Part shown: piece by piece, positions 54,765 through 63,502 of the stretch
Numbering within the stretch: the stretch's first letter is position 1
Layout: each line of letters starts with the position of its first letter
From: Microvirga arsenatis
GTDB taxonomy: Bacteria > Pseudomonadota > Alphaproteobacteria > Rhizobiales > Beijerinckiaceae
Assembly (NCBI RefSeq): GCF_009910705.1
Contig: NZ_JAAAXJ010000001.1
Coordinates: 1-64,000, forward strand
Length of the DNA stretch: 64,000 bases
Direction: 5' to 3'
The notes under the pieces: model-generated
Seen by the model: only the letters and a program-made list of their open reading frames with translations
Database searches by the model: none
Told to the model about the DNA's origin: nothing
Translations under genes and position numbers: made by a program

Positions 54765-56356
54765 GCCGTGAACGCGTCTATCTCTTCGACACCACCCTGC
54801 GCGACGGGGCGCAGACGACGGGAGTCGATTTTTCGCTCGAGGACAAGAAGGCGATCGCCGTGCTCCTCGACCGGCTCGGCATCGATTACGTGGAAGGCGG
54901 CTATCCGGGGGCGAACCCGCTGGATACCGCCTTTTTTGCCGAGAAGCGCACGAGGAATGCGAAGTTCACGGCCTTCGGCATGACGAAGCGCGCCGGGCGC
55001 TCGGTGTCCAACGATCCCGGCGTCGCGGCCCTCCTCGAAGCGCAGGCCGACGCGATCTGCTACGTCGCCAAGTCGTGGGACTACCATGTGCGCGTGGCGC
55101 TCGAGACCAGCCTCGAGGAAAACCTCGCCGGCATCCGCGAGAGCGTCGAGGCTGCCCGCGCCAAGGGGCGCGAGGTGCTCGTCGATTGCGAGCATTTCTT
55201 CGACGGCTACAAGGCCAATCCCGACTACGCGCTCGCCTGCGCGAGGGCTGCCTATGAAGCCGAGGCGCGCTGGGTGGTGCTCTGCGACACCAATGGCGGC
55301 ACGCTGCCCCACGAGGTGACGCAGATCGTCTCCGCCGTCGCGAGGGTGGTGCCGGGCGCGCATCTCGGCATCCATGCCCACGACGATTGCGGCTGCGCGG
55401 TGGCCAACTCGCTCGCGGCCCTGGAGGCCGGCGCGCGCCACATCCAGGGCACGCTGAACGGCCTCGGCGAGCGCTGCGGCAATGCCAACCTCATCACCCT
55501 CATCGGCGCGCTGAAGCTGAAGGCCCCTTACGCGTCCCGTTTCGATCTCGGCGTCGCCGACGAGGCTTTGGGCCAGCTCACCCATGTGTCGCGCCAGGTG
55601 GACGAGATCCTCAACCGCCAGCCGAACCGGCACGCGCCCTTCGTGGGATCGAGCGCCTTCGCCACCAAGGCGGGCATCCACGCCTCGGCCGTGCTCAAGG
55701 ACCCGCGCACCTACGAGCATGTGGAGCCGGAAATCGTCGGCAATGCGCGCAAGGTTCTGGTCTCGGACCAGGGCGGCCAGTCGAACGTGCTGGCCGAGCT
55801 GAAGCGCTGCGGCTTCGAGCTCGAAAAGGGCGATCCGCGCATCGCCCGCGTGCTCGACGAGGTGAAGCGCAAGGAGGCGCAAGGCTTCGCCTTCGAGGGG
55901 GCGGACGCCTCCTTCTACGTGCTCGTCAAGCGCATGCTCGGCGAGGTGCCGGCCTTCTTCGACGTGGAGCGCTTTTCCGTCAACGTGGAGCGCCGCTTCA
56001 ACGCCCTGGGCGAGCTCGTCACGGCGTCGGAGGCCATCGTGAAGGTGCGCGTGGGCGACGAGGTGCTGATCTCGGCGGCCGAAGGCAACGGCCCGGTGAA
56101 CGCGCTCGACGTGGCGCTCCGCAAGGACCTCGGCAAGTACCAGCACCTGATCGAGGACCTGGAACTGGTGGACTACAAGGTGCGCATCTACCAGGGCGGC
56201 TCGGACGCGGTGACGCGCGTGCTGATCGAGTTCACCGACGCCACGGGCGAGCGCTGGACCACCATCGGCGTCTCCCCCAACATCATCGACGCCTCGTTCC
56301 AGGCGCTGACGGACTCCATGATCTACAAGCTGTTGAAGGGCGGGGCAGCGCTTTAA
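54761..56356 (+). CDS. cimA: (R)-Citramalate synthase
   Basis: The 531-residue enzyme condenses pyruvate and acetyl-CoA into citramalate for isoleucine synthesis. DTTLRDGAQTTGVDFSLEDK at the N-terminus, GIHAHDDCGCAVANSL with the metal His residues, and GTLNGLGERCGNANL are visible. The C-terminal LeuA dimer domain (about 400-531) provides feedback control. The pattern FSLEDK and length favour CimA over LeuA or NifV. The start overlaps the GNAT stop. Confidence 0.92.
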   Translation: MSRERVYLFDTTLRDGAQTTGVDFSLEDKKAIAVLLDRLGIDYVEGGYPGANPLDTAFFAEKRTRNAKFTAFGMTKRAGRSVSNDPGVAALLEAQADAICYVAKSWDYHVRVALETSLEENLAGIRESVEAARAKGREVLVDCEHFFDGYKANPDYALACARAAYEAEARWVVLCDTNGGTLPHEVTQIVSAVARVVPGAHLGIHAHDDCGCAVANSLAALEAGARHIQGTLNGLGERCGNANLITLIGALKLKAPYASRFDLGVADEALGQLTHVSRQVDEILNRQPNRHAPFVGSSAFATKAGIHASAVLKDPRTYEHVEPEIVGNARKVLVSDQGGQSNVLAELKRCGFELEKGDPRIARVLDEVKRKEAQGFAFEGADASFYVLVKRMLGEVPAFFDVERFSVNVERRFNALGELVTASEAIVKVRVGDEVLISAAEGNGPVNALDVALRKDLGKYQHLIEDLELVDYKVRIYQGGSDAVTRVLIEFTDATGERWTTIGVSPNIIDASFQALTDSMIYKLLKGGAAL

Positions 56357-56423
56357 CGCGAGGAGCCAAGGTCATTGTCCCTCCCCGCGAGGGAAGGGTG
56401 ACTCTCCGCACGGGGTAGGTACG

Positions 56424-57080
56424 TCAGAACCGGCTCTCGATCGCCTCTTCGTTGCCCACGATCCCGACCCGCCGGGCGGCGTTCTCCAGCATGGGGATCA
56501 CCTCCTCGACGCGCTCGGCCACGAGGTAGTTCAGCTCCAGGCCGGGGCGGATGAAGCCCTGCTCGCGCATGTGGGCGATGAGGGTGAGGAGGGGCTTCCA
56601 GAAGCCCTTGATGCTCAGCATCAGGATCGGCTTGGTGTGCCGGCCGAGCTGCGACCAGGTCATCTGCTCGACGAGCTCCTCCAGCGTCCCGATGCCGCCG
56701 GGGAGGGCGACGAAGGCGTCGGCCTTCTCGAACATCAGGCGCTTGCGGGTGTGCATGTCGGGGACCACGATGGTCTCCTGCACGTCGTCGAGGAGCTTCT
56801 CGCGGGATTTCAGGAAGTCCGGAATGATGCCCGTGACATAGCCGCCGTGGTCGAGCACGGCCTGGGCCACCGTGCCCATGAGGCCCACATTGCCCCCGCC
56901 ATAGACCAGGTTGATGCCCCGCTCGGCCATGGAGCGACCTAACGTTACGGCATTCTCGGCGAAAATGGGATCGTCGCCGAAGCCCGAGCCGCAATAAACG
57001 CAAATGGATTTGATGGGTTTGAAGGATGACATGGGCATTTCGGGGAAGCGGGGAGCCTCCCGCGCTGAGTCGTAGAGCAT
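56424..57080 (-). CDS. LOG family protein (putative cytokinin riboside 5'-phosphate phosphoribohydrolase)
   Basis: The 218-residue Rossmann-like protein has the family motif PGGIGTLEEL and GGGNVGLMG. The family hydrolyses N6-modified AMP and was formerly called lysine decarboxylase. AAGGA 7 bases before ATG 57080 supports the start used; the domain itself begins at 57038 or 57032, so the start is uncertain. It is divergent from the LysM gene. Confidence 0.85.
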   Translation of the reverse strand: MLYDSAREAPRFPEMPMSSFKPIKSICVYCGSGFGDDPIFAENAVTLGRSMAERGINLVYGGGNVGLMGTVAQAVLDHGGYVTGIIPDFLKSREKLLDDVQETIVVPDMHTRKRLMFEKADAFVALPGGIGTLEELVEQMTWSQLGRHTKPILMLSIKGFWKPLLTLIAHMREQGFIRPGLELNYLVAERVEEVIPMLENAARRVGIVGNEEAIESRF

Positions 57081-57161
57081 TATTTTGTCCTTTATGGCCG
57101 TAGCCTTTTGAAAGATAAACGGTTTAAATGCAGGAAAGTGCCGCGTTCGAGAAAAAGCACC

Positions 57162-58526
57162 ATGGCGCATCCAAAAGAGTTGAAGGGCACGATCGCGCTT
57201 CTCGGCGCTGCGGCGGCTGCCGTCGTCGCGGTTCTCGTCGGCGTGCTGTACTGGTCGTGGCAGGGGACCCCCGAGGCGCCGAATGCAGCTCCCGTCCAGA
57301 CGGCGCAGCCCTCCGCTCCCGCGCAGCCCGAGGCTTCCCAGCCGCCCCAGCAGGCCGCCGCGAAGCCCGAGCCGCCCCCGGCTCCGGCCAAGGATGCCCC
57401 CGTCGTTCCCTCCTTCGATCTGGTGCGGGTGGAGCCCAACGGCGACAGCGTGATCGCCGGCCGCGCCGCCCCCGGGGCGACCATCGAGCTCATGCGGGGC
57501 GATCAGGTCCATGCCCGCGCCGTCGCCGATGCCTCCGGGCTGTTCGCCATCGTGCCGCCGCCCCTGCCGCCGGGCTCGCATCAGGTGGCGCTGCAATCCA
57601 TCGCCCCGGACGGGACGCGCCAGCGCTCCGAGCAGAACGTCACGGTGGTCATCACGGATGCCAAGTCGCGCCCGCTCGTCGCCCTGACCTCCCCGGACAA
57701 GCCCACGGTCGTCCTGTCCAATCCCGAGCCGCCGGCCAAGGCGGCCGAGGAGCCGAAGCCCGAAACCAAGACCGCCGAAACCAAGACCGCCGAGGCCAAG
57801 ACCGCCGAGGCCAAGCCCCCGGAACCGCCTGCCCAGCCCCCGGCGGCAGCCGCGCCGACGGTTTCGCCTCCGCCGCCGCTCGCTCCTGCGGCCCCGCCGG
57901 CCGCCCGGCCGGAGATCAAGATCGTCACCGTGGAGGCCGAGCAGGGCAAGCTGTTCGTCTCCGGCCAGTCCGCCCCGGGCGCCACCGTGCGCCTCTATCT
58001 CAACGAGAGCTTCATCGCCCCCGGCGGCGCGGGCGGCGACGGCAAGGTGTCCTTCTCCATCGGCGCTGGCGTGAAGCCCGGCGACTACCGGATCCGCCTC
58101 GACGACGTGGACCCGGTCTCGGGCCAGGTCCGGTCCCGGGCGGAGGTGGGCTTCAACGTGCCCGTGCAGATGGCGGCCGCCCAGCCGCCGGCGGCCGCTC
58201 CCCCTCCGGCCCCGGCGCAGCCCGCACCCGCGCCCCAGGCCTCCGCCGCACCGCAGGCGCAGCCCTCGGCGCCGGCCTCCCGCGAGGCGGCTCCCGCAGC
58301 GCCGCAGGCGCAGGTGGCCGATGCCGGAACCGTGGTGATCCCCAACATCAACACCGCCATCGTGTCCCGGGGCGACAACCTCTGGCGCATCAGCCAGCGG
58401 GTCTACGGCCAGGGCCTGCGCTACACGGTGATCTACGGCGCCAACCAGGACCAGATCCGCAACCCGGATCTCATCTATCCGGGTCAGGTCTTCGTGCTGC
58501 CGAACGAGCAGCCCAAGAGCAACTAG
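57162..58526 (+). CDS. LysM-domain envelope protein with Ig-like domains
   Basis: The 454-residue protein has a signal-anchor helix (about 8-30). It is followed by a Pro/Ala/Gln linker and two Ig-like domains with the shared pattern (V/L)xGxxAPGAT(I/V)xLxxxxxx(A/V), at about 90-165 and 255-335. A 15-bp DNA minisatellite lies between them. A second Pro/Ala/Gln linker precedes the C-terminal LysM domain (IVSRGDNLWRISQRVYGQG), which binds peptidoglycan. Likely an envelope-spanning protein of unknown role. ATG 57162 has only a weak upstream site. Confidence 0.88.
   Translation: MAHPKELKGTIALLGAAAAAVVAVLVGVLYWSWQGTPEAPNAAPVQTAQPSAPAQPEASQPPQQAAAKPEPPPAPAKDAPVVPSFDLVRVEPNGDSVIAGRAAPGATIELMRGDQVHARAVADASGLFAIVPPPLPPGSHQVALQSIAPDGTRQRSEQNVTVVITDAKSRPLVALTSPDKPTVVLSNPEPPAKAAEEPKPETKTAETKTAEAKTAEAKPPEPPAQPPAAAAPTVSPPPPLAPAAPPAARPEIKIVTVEAEQGKLFVSGQSAPGATVRLYLNESFIAPGGAGGDGKVSFSIGAGVKPGDYRIRLDDVDPVSGQVRSRAEVGFNVPVQMAAAQPPAAAPPPAPAQPAPAPQASAAPQAQPSAPASREAAPAAPQAQVADAGTVVIPNINTAIVSRGDNLWRISQRVYGQGLRYTVIYGANQDQIRNPDLIYPGQVFVLPNEQPKSN
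57762..57821. repeat. 15-bp minisatellite inside the LysM gene
   Basis: GAAACCAAGACCGCC occurs twice, then GAGGCCAAGACCGCC once, then a partial copy GAGGCCAAGCC. It encodes ETKTA/EAKTA units. The repeat keeps frame and may vary in copy number between strains. Confidence 0.8.
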
Positions 58527-58658
58527 CCGGAGCAACCAGCCGGGCGGCCCGCCCGGCGGGCCGACGCGCGCTCAACAGGAGATCGCCCGGGGCAGGGTGA
58601 ATTCATCCGGGCGATCGCCTATATCGAGGCTCTCGCGTTCGATCGGATCCTTAAGCCT

Positions 58659-60572
58659 ATGCCCCCCTCCACCGCCGTCCCCCCGACAGGCGCAGCCCAG
58701 CCGAAGCCGAGCGGACTGACCGCCACCTGGAAGAAGCTCTGGCCCTATATCTGGCCCCATGGGCGCCCCGATCTTCAGCGGCGCGTCTTCCTGGCTTTCG
58801 CCCTGCTCCTGGTCGCCAAGGGCGTCACGATGGTCACGCCCTTTGCCTTCAAATGGGCGACGGATGCGCTCGTGGCCGTCACGAGCAGCGGCAACCAGGC
58901 GACGGAGGCCGCCGCCACGGCCGGATCATGGATCTGGAAGGCGCCGATCCTGCTGACCGTCATCTACGGCGTCACCCGCATCCTCATGGCGGTCCTCACG
59001 CAGGTGCGCGACGGCATCTTCGCCAAGGTCGCCATGCATGCGGTGAGGCAGCTCGCCCTGCAGACCTTCGAGCACATGCACCGCCTCTCCCTCCGCTTCC
59101 ACCTGGAGCGCAAGACCGGCGGCCTGACCCGCGTGCTCGAGCGCGGCCGCGAGGGGATCGAGGAGCTCTCGCGCCTTGTGGTCCTCACCCTCCTGCCGAC
59201 GATCCTCGAATTCGTGCTCGTGCTGGGGCTGCTCGCCTGGGAGTTCAACTGGGTCTATTCGGCCGTCGTCTTCGTGATGGTGGTCGTCTACCTCTACTAC
59301 ACCTACAGGGCGACCCAGTGGCGGATCGCGATCCGCAAGCAGATGAACGACTCCGACACGGACGCCAACACCAAGGCCGTCGACTCGCTCCTGAACTACG
59401 AGACGGTGAAGTATTTCGGCGCCGAGCAGCGGGAGACCGCCCGCTACGACCGCTCCATGGAGCGCTACGAGAAGGCCTCGACCCAGACCTACACCTCGCT
59501 CGCCGTGCTCAATGCGGGCCAGGCGGTGATCTTCTCCATCGGCATGGCCATCGTGATGGTTCTCGCCGCTCAGGACATCATGGCCGGCAACGCCTCCATC
59601 GGCAGCTTCGTGCTCGTCAACGCCATGCTGGTGCAGCTCTACATCCCGCTGAACTTCATGGGCATGCTCTACCGGGAGATCAAGCAGGCCCTGATCGACA
59701 TCGAGGACATGTTCCAGATCATCGACCGCAATCCCGAGATCCAGGACAGGCCCGGCGCGAAGCCCCTCGCGGTCAGGGAGGGCGTGGTGCGCTTCGAGGA
59801 CGTGCATTTCGCCTATATCCCCGAGCGCCCGATCCTCAAGGGCGTGAGCTTCGAGGTGCCGGCCGGGCACACGGTGGCCATCGTCGGCCCCTCGGGCGCC
59901 GGCAAGTCCACGATCTCGCGCCTGCTGTTCCGCTTCTACGAGCCCACCAGCGGCCGCATCTTCATCGACGGCCAGGACATCGCCGAGGTGCAGCAGGCCT
60001 CCTTGCGCAAGGTCATCGGCATGGTCCCGCAGGACACGGTGCTGTTCAACGACACCATCGGCTACAACATCCAGTACGGCCGCTGGGACGCCACGCCGGA
60101 GGAGGTGAGGGAGGCGGCCCGCCTCGCCCAGATCGACCGCTTCATCAGCCTCCTGCCCGAAGGCTACGACACTCCGGTCGGCGAGCGCGGCCTGAAGCTC
60201 TCGGGCGGCGAGAAGCAGCGCGTGGCCATCGCCCGCACCATCCTGAAGGCGCCCCCCATCCTCGTCCTCGACGAGGCGACCTCGGCGCTGGACACCTTCA
60301 CCGAGAAGGAGATCCAGGACGCCCTCGACCGGGTCAGCCGCGGCCGCACCACCCTGGTGATCGCCCACCGGCTGTCCACGGTGATCGGCGCCGACGAGAT
60401 CATCGTCCTCGACCACGGACGGATCGTGGAGCGCGGCGACCATGCCAGCCTGCTGGCCCTCGGCGGGGTCTATGCCGCCATGTGGAACCGCCAGCGCGAG
60501 GCCGACGAGGCCCGCGAGGCCCTCAAGCGGGCGGAGGAGGAAGAGCGCAGCCCCGAGAGCGTGGCCGGTTGA
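58659..60572 (+). CDS. Atm1-type ABC exporter (permease-ATPase fusion)
   Basis: The 637-residue half-transporter has six membrane helices in the first ~340 residues. The glutathione-region block LNYETVKYFGAEQRETARYD is typical of Atm1/ABCB7. The ATPase has Walker A GPSGAGKS (about 409-416), LSGGEKQRVAIART, Walker B ILVLDEATSALD and IAHRLSTV. By family it exports glutathione-linked sulfur or metal complexes. It precedes psd by 54 bases. Confidence 0.93.
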   Translation: MPPSTAVPPTGAAQPKPSGLTATWKKLWPYIWPHGRPDLQRRVFLAFALLLVAKGVTMVTPFAFKWATDALVAVTSSGNQATEAAATAGSWIWKAPILLTVIYGVTRILMAVLTQVRDGIFAKVAMHAVRQLALQTFEHMHRLSLRFHLERKTGGLTRVLERGREGIEELSRLVVLTLLPTILEFVLVLGLLAWEFNWVYSAVVFVMVVVYLYYTYRATQWRIAIRKQMNDSDTDANTKAVDSLLNYETVKYFGAEQRETARYDRSMERYEKASTQTYTSLAVLNAGQAVIFSIGMAIVMVLAAQDIMAGNASIGSFVLVNAMLVQLYIPLNFMGMLYREIKQALIDIEDMFQIIDRNPEIQDRPGAKPLAVREGVVRFEDVHFAYIPERPILKGVSFEVPAGHTVAIVGPSGAGKSTISRLLFRFYEPTSGRIFIDGQDIAEVQQASLRKVIGMVPQDTVLFNDTIGYNIQYGRWDATPEEVREAARLAQIDRFISLLPEGYDTPVGERGLKLSGGEKQRVAIARTILKAPPILVLDEATSALDTFTEKEIQDALDRVSRGRTTLVIAHRLSTVIGADEIIVLDHGRIVERGDHASLLALGGVYAAMWNRQREADEAREALKRAEEEERSPESVAG

Positions 60573-60626
60573 CGGAAGCCCTTTCGCCTGCCATCCCCAC
60601 GCAAACTCTTTTGAGGCTGTGAGAGA

Positions 60627-61328
60627 ATGACCGACATCCTGGAATCGATGCGCCGCATCTTCGTGCCGATCCACAAGGAGGGCTATCCCTTCATCCTGAT
60701 CGCGCTGTTTGCGACGCTGGTGCTGGCCTGGCTCTGGTCGCCGCTCGGCTGGATCGGGGCGATCCTGACGGTCTGGGTCTGCTACTTCTTCCGCGATCCG
60801 CCGCGGGTGACGCCGATCCGGGAAGGCCTCGTGGTCTCCCCCGCCGACGGCCGGGTGAACCTGATCACCACCGCCGTTCCGCCGGCGGAGCTCGACCTGC
60901 CGCCCGAGCCCATGACCCGCATCTCGGTCTTCATGAACGTGTTCGACTGCCACGTGAACCGCTCGCCGGTCACGGGGCGGATCACCCAGATCCTCTACAC
61001 GCCGGGCCTCTTCCTCAATGCCGAGCTCGACAAGGCGAGCGAGGACAACGAGCGCAACGCCCTCGTCATCGAGACGGCGGGCACCAAGATCGGCGTGGTC
61101 CAGATCGCCGGTCTCGTGGCGCGCCGCATCGTCTCCTTCGTGAAGGTGGGCAATCACCTGAGCACCGGTGAGCGCTTCGGCCTGATCCGCTTCGGCTCCC
61201 GCCTCGACATCTTCGTGCCGCTCAACGCCCAGGTGCTCGTCGGCCTCGGCCAGACGGCCGTGGCGGGGGAGACGGTGCTCGCGGATCTCACGGCCAATGA
61301 GCCCGCGCGCGAGTACCGGGTGGGATAG
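60627..61328 (+). CDS. psd: Phosphatidylserine decarboxylase (small pyruvoyl type)
   Basis: The 233-residue proenzyme self-cleaves within RFGSRLDIF at Gly190-Ser191 to make the pyruvoyl group. Two membrane segments lie at about 22-50. [15 protein letters not shown] and the DGRV block complete the type found in alphaproteobacteria. Psd converts phosphatidylserine to phosphatidylethanolamine; the next gene makes its substrate. Confidence 0.95.
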   Translation: MTDILESMRRIFVPIHKEGYPFILIALFATLVLAWLWSPLGWIGAILTVWVCYFFRDPPRVTPIREGLVVSPADGRVNLITTAVPPAELDLPPEPMTRISVFMNVFDCHVNRSPVTGRITQILYTPGLFLNAELDKASEDNERNALVIETAGTKIGVVQIAGLVARRIVSFVKVGNHLSTGERFGLIRFGSRLDIFVPLNAQVLVGLGQTAVAGETVLADLTANEPAREYRVG

Positions 61329-61370
61329 GGCCGGTTGCCGGCCAAGCTGGCAACCCCTAGATGTGATGGC

Positions 61371-62201
61371 ATGAGCGATCTTTTTCCCCCCTTCGCCCCC
61401 GATCCGAACGAGCCGCGCCGCCGGCTCTTCACGCCGGTGCCGGTCCGCGTCATCATCCCGAACATCATCACCCTGATCGCCCTGTGCCTGGGGCTCACCG
61501 CGATCCGGCTGGCCTTCGAGGGACGCTACGAGCCGGCGGTCGTCGCCATCGTGGTGGCGGCGCTGCTGGACGGGATCGACGGGCGGGTGGCGCGCATGCT
61601 CAAGGGCACGTCCCGCTTCGGCGCGGAACTCGATTCGCTCGCCGATTTCGTCAATTTCGGCGTCACGCCGGCCCTCATCCTCTACAGCTTCCTCCTGAAC
61701 GAGCTGAAGGCGGTGGGCTGGATCGCGGTGCTGGTCTTCGCCATCGCCATGGTGCTGCGGCTTGCCCGCTTCAACGTGATGCTGGACGATCCCCACCGGC
61801 CCGAGTGGAAGAAGAACTTTTTCACCGGCATGCCGGCGCCCGCGGGGGCCCTGACCTCGATGCTGCCCCTCTACCTGTCGTTCCTGGGCGTACCGATGGG
61901 ACCGGCCGCCGCGCCGATCGCGCTCGTCTACCTGCTGGGCTTAGCCTTCCTGATGGTCTCCACCATTCCGGTCTATTCGGGCAAGACCATCGGCCTGAAG
62001 GTGCCGCGCCAATGGGTCCTGCCGATCTTCGTTCTCTCGGCGGCGGTCTTCGGGCTCCTGGCGAACTTTCCCTGGGAGATGCTCACCGCCATCTCGGTGC
62101 TGTTCCTGGGCTCGATTCCCGTAAGCGCCATGCGCTACCGGCAGCTCGACCGCGCCCATGCCCAGCCCGCGGCCTCCGAGCCGGAGCCGCCGGCTGCTTG
62201 A
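61371..62201 (+). CDS. pssA: CDP-diacylglycerol-serine O-phosphatidyltransferase
   Basis: The 276-residue integral membrane enzyme contains the CDP-alcohol phosphotransferase motif DGRVAR(x8)G(x3)D(x3)D with Asp70, Asp88 and Asp92. About eight membrane helices. It is downstream of psd by 42 bases, in the standard order. ATG 61371 was used; a TTG at 61335 would add 12 residues. It makes phosphatidylserine. Confidence 0.95.
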   Translation: MSDLFPPFAPDPNEPRRRLFTPVPVRVIIPNIITLIALCLGLTAIRLAFEGRYEPAVVAIVVAALLDGIDGRVARMLKGTSRFGAELDSLADFVNFGVTPALILYSFLLNELKAVGWIAVLVFAIAMVLRLARFNVMLDDPHRPEWKKNFFTGMPAPAGALTSMLPLYLSFLGVPMGPAAAPIALVYLLGLAFLMVSTIPVYSGKTIGLKVPRQWVLPIFVLSAAVFGLLANFPWEMLTAISVLFLGSIPVSAMRYRQLDRAHAQPAASEPEPPAA

Positions 62202-62240
62202 TTCATTATCGCCTGGTGCCATGTTGTCACCGGGTCCAGG

Positions 62241-62350
62241 GCATCGGACCCAAAAGTGGATCTTCACTTTTGGGATCCATCCGATGCTCATTCCTTGAAG
62301 GGCACATCGTGTGGACCGGAAAACCGGATCCACTTTTCCGCACGATGCGC
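62241..62350. repeat. Paired hairpin repeat, family D
   Basis: GCATCGGACCCAAAAGTGGA with CTTTTGGGATCCATCCGATGC, followed by a second hairpin GCACATCGTGTGGACCGGAA with TTCCGCACGATGC. I recognise the AAAACCGGATCCACTTTTCC style from rhizobial intergenic repeats. It fills most of the space between pssA and maf. Confidence 0.75.
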
Positions 62351-62383
62351 TAACCTGAGCCTTCCCGAAGCGTGGAGAGAAAA

Positions 62384-63034
62384 GTGGCGTCGTCTTCCGA
62401 GGTGTCGAATCCCAGTGCGCGGCCGAAGCTCGTTCTCGCCTCCGCCTCGCCCCGGAGGCTCGCTCTCCTGCAGCAGGTCGGGATCGAGCCCGATGCCCTC
62501 CTGCCCGCCGACATCGACGAGACGCCCCTGAAGAACGAGAGCGCCAAGGAGCTCGCCAAGCGCCTCGCCCGTTCCAAGGCCGAGGTGGCCCGCAAGGTGG
62601 CCCGCGGCCGGGACGAGCTGCGGGATTCCTACATCCTCTCCGCCGATACGGTCGTGGTGGTCGGCAAGCGGGTCCTGCCCAAGGCGGAGGTGGCGGACGA
62701 GGCCGCGGCCTGCCTGCGCCTGCTCTCGGGGCGCGCCCACCGGGTCTACACCTCCATCTGCCTGATCACCCCCAAGGACACCGTTCGCGAGCGCTTCGTG
62801 GAAACGCGGGTGCGCTTCAAGCGCCTGTCGCGTGACGAGTTCGAGCGCTACCTCGCATCCGGCGAGTGGCGCGGCAAGGCCGGCGGCTATGCCATCCAGG
62901 GGCTCGCCGGCACCTTCGTGGTCAAGCTCGTCGGCTCCTACTCGAACGTGGTCGGCCTGCCCCTTTACGAGGCCGTGGCCCTGCTGGACGGGGAGGGCTA
63001 TCCCGTCCGTTCCAGCTGGCTCGAGGCCGCGTGA
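62384..63034 (+). CDS. maf: Maf-like nucleoside triphosphate pyrophosphatase
   Basis: The 216-residue Maf protein has [24 protein letters not shown] and [10 protein letters not shown], plus the C-terminal [10 protein letters not shown]. It hydrolyses dTTP, UTP or modified nucleotides. GTG 62384 is supported by GGAGAGAAAA just before; another GTG at 62372 would add four residues. yacG follows. Confidence 0.93.
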   Translation: MASSSEVSNPSARPKLVLASASPRRLALLQQVGIEPDALLPADIDETPLKNESAKELAKRLARSKAEVARKVARGRDELRDSYILSADTVVVVGKRVLPKAEVADEAAACLRLLSGRAHRVYTSICLITPKDTVRERFVETRVRFKRLSRDEFERYLASGEWRGKAGGYAIQGLAGTFVVKLVGSYSNVVGLPLYEAVALLDGEGYPVRSSWLEAA

Positions 63035-63116
63035 GGCCCTTCCGCCCCGGGGCAGGGCGCCGCCTTGCGCCGGGCGGCGGCAGGCACCACGTTGCCGGTA
63101 ACCGAGGGAGGTGAGG

Positions 63117-63320
63117 ATGAACCCTGCCAACGAGAACAAGCCCCTGGCATCCTCCGGCAAGTGCCCGATCTGCGGCAAGCCGGCCGAGTCTCAGTACCGG
63201 CCCTTCTGCTCGAAGCGCTGCGCCGACGTGGACCTGAACCGCTGGCTGTCCGGGGGCTACGCCATTCCGGCCGTGGAGAGCGAAGAGGTCGACGAAGACG
63301 AAAGCGAGCGGGAAGCCTGA
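63117..63320 (+). CDS. yacG: DNA gyrase inhibitor YacG (zinc-binding)
   Basis: The 67-residue zinc protein has four Cys in CPICGKPAE...[13 protein letters not shown]. It binds gyrase B in E. coli. GGGAGGTGAGG precedes ATG 63117. It is downstream of maf by 82 bases. Glu/Asp-rich at the C-terminus. Confidence 0.92.
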   Translation: MNPANENKPLASSGKCPICGKPAESQYRPFCSKRCADVDLNRWLSGGYAIPAVESEEVDEDESEREA

Positions 63321-63359
63321 GCGGCCGGTCGAAGGGAGAATTTTTCTCCGCCGACCCGC

Positions 63360-63388
63360 TGGACATGCGTTCCATGTCTGACTATACA
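63360..63388 (+). promoter_or_regulatory. Promoter of tRNA-Phe
   Basis: TGGACA (63360-63365), a 17-base spacer and TATACA (63383-63388), 38 bases before the tRNA. This is a close match to sigma-70 elements. Confidence 0.65.
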
Positions 63389-63426
63389 CCCCTCCACGAC
63401 GCGCACGGCTTCGCCGCGCATCGGAT

Positions 63427-63502
63427 GCCCAGGTAGCTCAGTTGGTAGAGCATGCGACTGAAAATCGCAGTGTCGGTGGTTCGATTCCGCCCCTGGGCAC
63501 CA
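63427..63502 (+). tRNA. tRNA-Phe (anticodon GAA)
   Basis: A full cloverleaf: acceptor GCCCAGG/CCTGGGC, D arm GCTC...GAGC, anticodon stem TGCGA/TCGCA around CTGAAAA with GAA as the anticodon, T arm GGTGG/CCGCC with TTCGATT, and an encoded CCA end. It is followed by DNA of very different composition. Confidence 0.97.

Noticed and set aside
58926..61796. About 950-codon open frame antisense to the Atm1 and psd genes
   Set aside because: Spans three real genes on the opposite strand; His/Asp/Arg-rich shadow.
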